A stretch of DNA of 37,573 nt from Plakobranchus ocellatus (Eukaryota > Mollusca > Gastropoda > Plakobranchidae): contig BLXT01008609.1 in assembly GCA_019648995.1 (NCBI GenBank), positions 1,295,586-1,333,158 of the forward strand, given 5' to 3'. Below the pieces are notes generated by a model that was not told the origin of the DNA, made no database searches, and was given only the letters and a program-made list of their open reading frames with translations. The position numbers and the translations under genes are program-made. This document shows, piece after piece, positions 11,659 through 20,800 of this stretch; within the stretch, counting starts at the first letter, position 1, and each line of letters begins with the position of its first letter.

Positions 11659-11987
11659 CCCACACTGGAGGCGACGCGACTTGTCATGGCTAACTTGAAG
11701 GACTGACGTCGCAGTTACTGTGCGCCACCCACCGACAAGTTAGCCTGATAATTTGCGTAACAAGACTGGCCTCGTGTTTCGGCAACGGTCAGAAGAATTT
11801 TGCGTGGCCACGTAATGGCAACCCCCTTTCCCTTATCCAACAGAACCGCAGACGTAATGGCAGGTTGTAAAACACAAAAGATAGCTTCGACGCTCCGACA
11901 AGTTGCCGACTTGGTGTGCGCTCGCACCAAAGAAAGAGAGTATTTTCAAACATTGTTGGACCCAAGAACTGCTGGCTCCAGTGTGGG
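11659..11987 (+). mobile_element. TIR element, copy 1 (329 bp)
   Basis: It starts CCCACACTGGAGGCGACGCG and ends CTCCAGTGTGGG, so the outer 12 bases are a perfect inverted repeat. Just inside the left end, GGCTAACTTG and CAAGTTAGCC form a second inverted pair. It is CpG-rich compared with the surroundings. Open frames that run through it are not shared between copies and look fortuitous. Confidence 0.8.
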
Positions 11988-12010
11988 CTCTCCGTAAGCC
12001 CACACTGGAG
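11976..12010. repeat. 35-bp palindrome at the junction of copies 1 and 2
   Basis: CTCCAGTGTGGGCT (11976-11989), a 7-base loop, then AGCCCACACTGGAG (11997-12010). The 14-bp arms are perfectly complementary. The palindrome is made by the right end of one element meeting the left end of the next. Confidence 0.95.
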
Positions 12011-12341
12011 GCGATGCGACTTGTCATGGCTAACTTGAAGTTGAAGGATTGATGTCGCAGTTACTGTGCGCTACCCATCGACAAGTTAGCCTGATAATTT
12101 GCGTATCAAGACTGGCCTCGTGTTTCGCGAGGGAACGGTCAATAGAATTATGCGTGGTCGCGTAATGGCACCCCCCCCCTCCTCCCTTTCACTTATCTAA
12201 CAGAGCCACTTACATAAGACCAGGCTGTAAAACACAAAGGATAGCTCCGACGCTTCTGACTTGGTGTGCACCCGCACGAAAGAAAGAGAGTATTTCAAAA
12301 CATGTATTGTTGGACACGTGAACTGCTGCCTCCAGTGTGAG
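11999..12341 (+). mobile_element. TIR element, copy 2 (343 bp)
   Basis: It starts CCCACACTGGAGGCGATGCG and ends CTCCAGTGTGAG, with one mismatch in the TIR. The interior parallels copy 1 throughout, including ATGCGTGGTCGCGTAATGGC, and has a C-run at about 12170. Confidence 0.8.
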
Positions 12342-12425
12342 CCCACGCTAACTGCGACACATGGTCAGTCTCGCCAGCTATTACAAGTCACGTCACCTCC
12401 AGTGCGGGCTTTCCCTAAGGGTACA
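12342..12425. repeat. Inter-copy spacer with an orphan element end
   Basis: Between copies 2 and 3 lies an isolated element end, CTCCAGTGCGGG (12397-12408), followed by CTTTCCCTAAG. Nearly the same spacer (CTCTCCGTAAG) lies between copies 1 and 2. This suggests that a further copy was lost here, or that the true amplification unit includes the spacer. Confidence 0.55.
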
Positions 12426-12762
12426 CCCACACTGGAGGCGACGCGACTTGTTATGGCTAACTTGAAGGACTGATGTCGCCGTTACTGTGCGCTACCCACC
12501 GACAAGTTAGCCTGATAATTTGCGTAACAAGACTGGCCTCGTGGTTCGCGCGGCAACGGTCAGTAGAATTATGCGTAGTCACGTAATGACACCCCCCTTT
12601 CCCTTATCCAACAGAGCCACTGACGTAAGACCAGGCTGTAAAACACAAAGGATAGCTCCGACGCCTCGACAAGTAGCCGACTTGGTGTGCACTCTCACAA
12701 AAGAAAGAGAGAATTTCAAAACATGTATTGTTGGACACGTGAACTGCTGCCTCCAGTGTGGG
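12426..12762 (+). mobile_element. TIR element, copy 3 (337 bp)
   Basis: It starts CCCACACTGGAGGCGACGCG and ends CTCCAGTGTGGG, a perfect 12-bp inverted repeat. The interior is closest to copy 2, sharing the ACATGTATTGTTGGACACGT segment near the right end. Confidence 0.8.
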
Positions 12763-12789
12763 TCTACGCTAAGCCTAGCTTAGGATATC

Positions 12790-14267
12790 TAAGGGAGGAA
12801 TCTCAATAAGCCCCTTTTTTTTTTAAAAAAAGCTGTTTTCGAAAAGATGAGCTTAACAATTTATACGTTGAGCTACTGTTTATGGAAAGAATGCATTAAT
12901 TTATCTTCGAGCTCCAGTGCCCGGAAACCGGGTGATGACCAGAAGTGACGAACATTTTTTTCGCTCTGGTACATGCTTTTTTAATTGTCTACTGCGAGGC
13001 CTAGAAAATATTTCGAACTTTTAAGTAAATGGAGAAAATCGTAATAATTTAAGGTATGCGGGTGTTATGTTTTTTTTTGTTTTGTTTTTTTTTAGCAGAA
13101 CAGGTGAACAACGTCTTAATCTTTGAGATCATCTTTGATTTAGAACGCGTAAGAATAGGCCTGTTTTTGAATGTGGGAAAAAAAATACAAAACCAAAAGG
13201 GAATGCATGGTCTTCTCAAAGACATCCTCGAACCCCAAATACGGCCTTTTTTTAGCAAAGGAGAAAAAAAAATCAAGCAAGGTACAAAATTGAAATATTT
13301 TAACTATTCGATGACATCAGGTTAGATGCACAAGTAAAATAAAGAAAGAACAGCTATGGACAAAATGTGCCCCCCCCCTTGTTGCTGCCAACCCAGAGAT
13401 TGTGAGTGGGGGTTTCTCTCCCGCACTTTAATTTCATTGCTATTTCCCTTGTATTGTCTCAAGAAATCGTGATTTAAAATGAGATCAGCACACAGATCCG
13501 GTAGGAGAGAACTTTTATTCCCTATACCTGAGTAATGTTTCACTATTTAGTGTCCTTCAGTAGTCTTGAAAAGAAACTTTGTTGAAGCTATTTTGAATGT
13601 AGATGTGGAATTAAGAAATTTCAATTGAAGGCCCTGAGCCAATGCTGCCATTTTCTTTCTGCCTGTGGAGAATTAAGGAGATGGAGCAATTTCCGTGTTG
13701 TGAATGTTAAATAAATGATATTGTGGAGATAATAGATTATGATTGAAATGAGTCGTTTTGATTGAGGCAAGTCGATTCAAGTGGTGAGGAGAACCCTGGG
13801 TGTTTTCAGCATTCAATAGAATTTAAGACCTGAATCACAGACATACCAAAAAAAAAAAAAAAGTTAATAATCACATAACAATAATAAATGGCAGCAGGAG
13901 AAAAAATAATAAGATATAACCAGACATACACATAGTAACTACACATCAGTAATTTCATCCTTTCCCGTGACCACTTTTTTTAGACAGATTTTTTTAGGCA
14001 TAAGTAGCCTATGCATTGTTGGTTAGGGAATATGTTATTTCATTCCAGTTTTCCACCCTTGTCTTCTCTCTTGTTCGCTGCATGTTTGTTTTATTTAAAA
14101 TATCTGCAATCCTATGCTACCCACCGTCAGACGTCGGGCAATGTCATGACTGTTAGTAGCCCTATTAAAATTAATATAACCACCACAAGTTCTGTATTCT
14201 GTCATATTTCTGATCTGGCTTTACCCAAACTATTGTCCAAAGGGATCTAAGAATATTAAACATTTGA
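12790..14267. other. Intergenic stretch, no gene recognised
   Basis: AT-rich sequence with T-runs (13069-13093), a C-run (13370-13378) and A-runs (13848-13862). Overlapping opposite-strand open frames at 13049-13325 are low-complexity Lys/Phe-rich frames and show no domain. Confidence 0.5.
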
Positions 14268-14296
14268 TCTCTCTCTCTCTCTTCATATATATATGT
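14268..14296. repeat. Microsatellite (CT)n followed by (AT)n
   Basis: An uninterrupted CT run to 14282 is followed by TCATATATATATATG. Confidence 0.9.
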
Positions 14297-14299
14297 GTT

Positions 14300-14698
14300 G
14301 CGTTAAACTTCGATTGGAATATAAGGGGACTGCTTCAGTGTGAAGCACCTCTCTTTCCTAGCGCAATGTAGCAATCGCTAACGGGTGCGAAGAGAAGAAA
14401 GTGGGTAAGAATGAGGTATCGACGAAAAGGAATGATGTTATTGGTACGTACGTAGCAGCAAAATTGCCTTAAAAATTCGACATAATTTGCAATATTAAAT
14501 CAGCCCACAGGAAGAAGAAAACCCAAGTAGCCCATCCTTGTAGCGGCGTTTATCACAAATGATGAACATAATATGAAATAGTAAAAATAATTTCCAATGA
14601 GACGAAGAAATGCACATTTCCATCTTGAAAAAGAAAAATACAAATGCCTAAAATTATACTGTTAGAAACTGTGCTTTTCTTTACACAATGTAAACAAT
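14300..14698. promoter_or_regulatory. Candidate PMS1 promoter and 5' UTR
   Basis: The 400 bp before the PMS1 start codon have more CpG than the neighbouring intergenic DNA (for example around 14355-14395 and 14440-14460, with the palindrome GTACGTAC). No TATA box at a convincing position is seen. In humans the two genes share a bidirectional promoter, so minus-strand transcription toward ORMDL could also start here, but I found no good minus-strand donor in this block. Confidence 0.3.
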
Positions 14699-14851
14699 AT
14701 GGCGGGTTTACGAGTCGAACTCAAAGAGCTCCCAAGCTCAACAATTCGTCTCATTGGCAGTGGCCAAGTGATAACCAGTGTCTTTAGTGTTGTGAAAGAA
14801 TTATTTGAAAACAGCGTAGATGCGTCATCAACAATTATTGATATTAAATTG
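14699..14851 (+). CDS. PMS1: PMS1 exon 1 (residues 1-51)
   Basis: The ATG at 14699 has A at -3 and G at +4. The residues after it, LPSSTIRLIGSGQVI then SVVKELFENSVDAS, align from the first residues of the family, which fixes the start. It carries ATPase motif I (Glu34, Asn38, Asp41). The donor is AAATTG|GTTAGT, phase 0. Confidence 0.95.
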
Positions 14852-17800
14852 GTTAGTTCCAGATTTTGAGAGCTTTCCAACGAAGTGTCTAGGCCTATTC
14901 CTAATCGGCATTCTTAACCCTTCTGGCGCACTTTCAGAGACAGCTTTAGCTAGAGCCTGAGTGCTAGGCTGGCGAAGTTTGCTCAGTGTAAAAAATGGAG
15001 TATGGCAGAGAGGATTTGGGCGATTTGTCGTGCGCATTGAAACCACTTATCCATGACGTTGTTTGTTATAAAAACTTGAAACCATACACTTTATGAATGC
15101 TAAGTAGTTCATTGCTTTATCATTTCATTTTTTTAAAATTTATTAAATATATGAAAAAGGGATGGGGTATATAGAGCTAACTGGCTCTCATCAAGGACAA
15201 AAGATTCTTTGCATTTTGCAGCATTTCCTTTCAGAAACAATTTATACTCAATTTTAGAATTAAATCTAATGAGCACAAAATAATAAGCAAAATTTTAATT
15301 CTATTACTAGGATGAGAAAACAACAATGTACACAACAGCGCAATACTTATTTGTTATCCTTCTTATTTTCAAACAAGCCAAGGCTAGGCCCACTCTCAAG
15401 TCTGAGTCACTGACTTGCATTACTGAATTAACTGTACCAAGTGACTTGTACAACTTCTCATAACTTTTCAAGTAATAAAGTATCCTTTTGTTTACAACAG
15501 TATTACATGTAGGCCTATAACTTTTACTAGTACTATTGGCCTTTGTGTCACCAGTCATTGACATGATGTGTATGTGTATCGCTAACGGGAAAGGGCAGTG
15601 TTCTAGACCTACCTTCTACCAAGAATGGGTTAGTAACCTTGCTGTCATTCTAACAGTAAAAACACACTTGAAGCATCCCCCAACCCTATCACACACTTTT
15701 ACTCTTCTAGTTCAAAGTTATAAACACTAACACTTATTAACAGAGAATCATAAAGACAATGAGGCAGAGTGAAATGCCGCCCTTTTCTCCTCATCTGTCC
15801 TCCTCATAGGGCCCTACTTCACATCAATTATATTATGTCAGGAGAGAGGAAACCCACGAAATTTTTCTAGGATTTCATTGGTTGATAATCACAGAGATTA
15901 CACAGTAATCCACATGATTGACACGTAAATCATAAAGGAGAACTTTGTCTTAGAAGCAGGTCTATCTACAAAGCCATCGGCTACCCGCTGTTACCAGGTG
16001 GGATGGTCAAAGCCAATAAAGTGGCTCGCCACGCCTCCCGATTTTTCCTCAGAGTCAAGCCGATATACCGGCATGGCGTGGATCTTGGGTTAAGCGTTCA
16101 CCGGTTGTGAATGGGCACAGCGTAGGGAAGACCTTCTGTTACAAAAGTTATAAATTTTAAATTGAAAGAAATGTTTTTCTTTGATTTTCTTTTCGTCATA
16201 AATGATTGATTGCAGGCATTTTTGTTTCATGTGGAGGTTTCCTCTTTTCAATCAGTTTACTTGACATGGTGTGAAAAGTGGTGCCATCACTGTTGATATA
16301 TTGTTTTATTTCTATCCTATGTTTCACAATGATATTCAGGATGATTATGGATTGGAAAGAATCGAGGTCTGTGACAATGGTATCGGAGTAAGAACAACTG
16401 ATGTTTCTTATATGACAAAGCGACACTTCACCTCAAAGCTGTCTCATATGGATGATTTACTTTCTTTGGAAACGTATGGATTTAGAGGCGAGGCATTAGG
16501 TAATGTCAAAAACTCCAACTACCATTACTAATTTTCTGAAAATATGAAAGTCGTTGATTTTTCTGTGGAGTAACTGATTGAGAAATAACTAATGAAAATG
16601 ATCCTGCTGTCAATAGATTTAAGGACAAGCAAATTCTTTCTATCTTTTAATAAGTGAGGGATTAAAAAAAATATTTCTTTGTTATGTCAGCTCATCTTAT
16701 TTTTTCACAGCTTCGCTGTGTGCTGTGTCAGATGTTACAGTTGTTACAAAGACAAAAGATGATGAAGTCAGCACAGCCTATACATTTGATAGTGAGGGAA
16801 ATGTTATAAGCTCAAAGCCATCTCATCTTGGAACAGGTTGTTTCATTAATTTTTTTTTTTACCCTTATTAAACAAAGCTATAACTCTATGTGTACCATCC
16901 CAGCAAAAAAAGATGAAAAAGTTGGAAAACATTTTATATTTCATTGTTTTAAAAGACAGGTGATAATTATTTTGAATCTTGCTTTTTTTTTTAAATTAGA
17001 TTTTGCAAGTGCACAAAAAGCAAATTCAAGCATACTATGTTTCGTTTTTTCCCCAGTTCATTTAAAATGATATAAATCTCTTTCAATTACAGTTGAATTC
17101 ATTTTTAATGACAGCTTGAATAAGGACAACTATTCTATTGCTATGGCAAGAAATTTTAAAATGCCTGTTTTTCTCTTTATTTGGACCATATAATTTATTT
17201 TTGAAACAGTGTCAAAAGTGCTTCCCTTGGTACTAACAATAACCAAATCTACAATGAAAAAAAAATTTTTCCTTCTCCAACAATCTCTAGTGAAAACGTA
17301 ACTCATAAAAAGGCCTAGATTAAAGTGTATTGTCTAGTTTTGCTACCTAAGTTAACGATGCCGAGTATCCTACGGTGTATCATAATCATGCAGCAGGGAT
17401 CTTTGCAAACCCATCCTGTCTTCAGACCTTATAATATGGTGACGCCTTCAGACCTTATAATATGGTGACGCCTTCAGACCTTATAATATGGTGACGCCTA
17501 TTGGGAGTGGGGGAAAACTGTTGAACATTTTGAATAGGAATTGGACGCGAATGTATTCACCCGTGAAGAAAGTTTAAAGTAACAAGAAGATTGAAAATCT
17601 TTAGGTCCGCATTTACGAGCCATTGGGGAGGGGATGGCATCTTAGTGTCTAGATGAACAAACCAAGCACTGACCACTGACTGAGTGTATTATCAGCTTCT
17701 CTTCTTTCTTATCTCTGTTAACTGATCTACATTAGACTCTCTAGATATCATATAACTATGTAAATAAATCAAAGAGATTTATAAATGACATATTATATTA

Positions 17801-20800
17801 TGGTAGGGGGAGGTAACCATGAAAAGAATTGATGTTGCCAGCAACTAAGCATTTACCTATTATTTACTCTAATAATAAATTCTTCTTTAATCCATATCGT
17901 GGAAAGAATAACATCCCTTTCTATAAAAATAAAATAAAGTGGGTCCCAGGCTTAGTCCAAGCATGGGGGAACCAGGAGTAGGGTCTGATTATTCTTGGCT
18001 TACGGCATTGTGAGGCAGTTTGCCATTACTTTCCTTGTCGCCTTTACTTTGGCCGGATCTTAAGAGATCTAGCTATCCATTTGGTGCTGGATGGACACAG
18101 AGGAGCAATGAAAAATTGACTTGGCCTGGACTGGGCTTTGAACCTTGGACCTCTTACTTGGTAGCCAACTGCCCTACCAGATGAGCCACGGCTCCCTCTC
18201 TATAACAATACTTTAGGATAAGAACAATAATTGTCTTTGTTAATGAGTTTCTCTGTAGTTATTGCGACTTATAAAAATTGAACACCATTGCATATCAGAT
18301 TTTCTTTACGTGGCACAAGTTTATTTCTTCAAATATTTTATGGTTTTATTGTCATACTTTAGGCATTTTGGTATTTATCAAAACTGCAAACTATAAATCT
18401 TTTATCTCTTGTTGACTAAAAAAAATAAGAATATGTATTTGGGAAATTTAAGAAGGGATGAAGTACAAAAGGCAAATGGACTTCAAATGGTCACTAATGT
18501 CAATTATAAAATGCAGCATTATTGTTATTATTGTCATTATTTTGTTGCTCTATCTTTCTTTGTTCTTTACATCTAAGGTACGACTGTAACTGCACGGCAC
18601 CTATTCAAAAATTTGCCAGTGAGAAAGCAGTACTACAAGACATCTCAAAGAAGGAAAGAGGATCTTCGCAAAATTGAAGATCTGCTTGTCGCATTTAGCA
18701 TCATTAAACCAAATCTCAGACTTACACTCAAGCATGGAAGTGATGTGATTTTTCAGAAACTCCATATGCCTGACTGTATTAGTACTCTAGATTCTGTTTT
18801 AGGCAGGCATATTTCTAAACAGCTGCTTTTCCGAGAACAGTCTCTGTCTGATATACAGGTTGGTCTTGCAAAAGTACATCAATGAACTTAAAGTACTTGT
18901 TTGATTTTTTCATCTTTCCTAGCGAGAATGCATTTGGGGTTTGAGAATTTCTTTGAGATGACTATGTAAATGTTTTCATTGCCCTTATTTTGGTGTCATA
19001 CTAATGTTTCTTTTTGTCAGTTATAGGTTTCATTTTTTGGAATGTATCGTTGGCTGTGACTACTCTTTTTCTTATTTTATTTGCACATCTATCATTTGAT
19101 GTCATTAGGTAGTCAAGATATTTGAATTTTGTAATTTGTTTGATTTTTTTCACCTTTGCTAGTGAGATTTAGGGTTTGAGGATTTCTCTGAGACAACCGT
19201 TTTTTGACATTCCAAGAATTGCAGTTGTTACCCGCTTCTGCTATTGAAACTATCATTTGCATGTATACCAGAGATTATAAAGCTTTTCTCCATTTACTTT
19301 TAGCCTGATAGATCTAATAGAATGCTTAAGATTATTTCACAAGAACTATATACATGATATAAAGAATTTGCTAATTTTTTATCTTGGTATTGTGATATAA
19401 ATTTTTTTGTGTGTGTGCAAAACCTGTCCAGTGCTCTGTGTTCGCTTTCTTGCCAAAGCCTGGTACTGAGGTGAAAACAATGTCTCGAGCCAGTAGTGAC
19501 AGGACTTTTGTGGTTATAAACGATCGCCCAGTAGATGTGAAGGAAATTTTGAGGGTAAGAATTTTCAATATATTAATTTGATTAAAAGGCACAAATTACT
19601 TGTTTGAAAAGTCTGCATGACCATTGATATCAGTCTTGGTTTTGTTTTCCCTCTAATGACATTCTGTAGATAAATTTCAATATGTTATGTTTTCTACTCT
19701 GTAGTAAATTTCTCTAATAGTATGTCCAAATTTAGTAACATTTGTGCTTTTTTTTTGCCAGCAATGACAACACTGTTGTTTTGAAATGAGCTACTTAGAA
19801 TATGGCCAAGTCCACCAGTACTGTTAACAAAAAGTAACATGAATGTCAAATTTTCATTTTTTTTTCACATTGCTTACACTACACAAGTCTTAAAGAGCAA
19901 CATTTAATCCATCATATCTGTAAATTTCAGACCTTGATGATTGCTAAAAAAACTTGTAATTGATAATGCAATAATATCAGCCAAGAACTTGAGGAATATG
20001 ACAGTGACAAACAAAAACTTAAATACAAGAAAATGAACACTTGAAATACAAAAATAATATCCAGACTTGTTTCATTTCCTTAAAAACCACTGTGAAGAAA
20101 AAAAATAGTTTAAAATCAAAATTATATGAAATCTGAGTTATAAATCATGAGGAATGTTACACGATATAAGTGGATAAAAATGTCCTATTTTAGTTTATCT
20201 CCCATTTAATTTACCAAGAGGCATCCTTACAAATCAGACATGGGGAGGGCGGTACATGAAAAAATTCTTACATGTATAAAATATGAAGATAAAAAAAATT
20301 TTGTGAGGAAAATATGTTACTAATTCTAGCATTCCTAAATCCAGATTCCTCCACATAATAGTATATACTTTTAACAAACAACTCATGCAATTAACCACAT
20401 ACTTGACATCATAATTTTAAAACAAAGTGTAGGACTTTTTAATGACTGCTAATTATGCGAAAAACGCGAGGAATGCCACAGGACAAAAAGGAAATCTTCA
20501 ATATGTTATTTTTCGGCATCTAATACATGTATGGAATGGAAATGCAGTTGAAAGACTTTAGTCATGAATATTTAAATAAACAGAATCTTTGCAAGGAATA
20601 ACAACAAATAAAAAATTTAAAAAACAGTAAATCTAGTGTCAAGAATGTTACTTGGACAAGCAAATTTGCTATTCTAAGATCATTCCTCACATGTCTTTAA
20701 TAACTCTAGATATTTATATTATTATGTTGTTCTCAATCAACATATTTATTCCTAAAGACTTTAAATGTATTAAATTACACAATCGATTTTAAAAATCATC

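Larger units (their letters stand above)
16837..18577 (+). other. PMS1 intron 3
   Basis: 1741 bp. It holds the 26-bp minisatellite and the first SINE, both listed separately. The rest is AT-rich. Confidence 0.9.

Noticed and set aside
11170-12783. Open frames on both strands across the TIR-element cluster, considered as a transposase
   Set aside because: They are short, overlap on both strands, are not conserved between copies and lack catalytic motifs. The elements are non-autonomous.
13049-13325. Overlapping sense and antisense frames of 75 and 89 codons
   Set aside because: Composed of Phe/Lys-rich homopolymer-driven sequence with no domain.
18123-18196. tRNA gene on the minus strand
   Set aside because: The A and B boxes belong to a SINE: the body, tail and target duplication continue past the tRNA-like head, and the same structure recurs at 28.55 kb.
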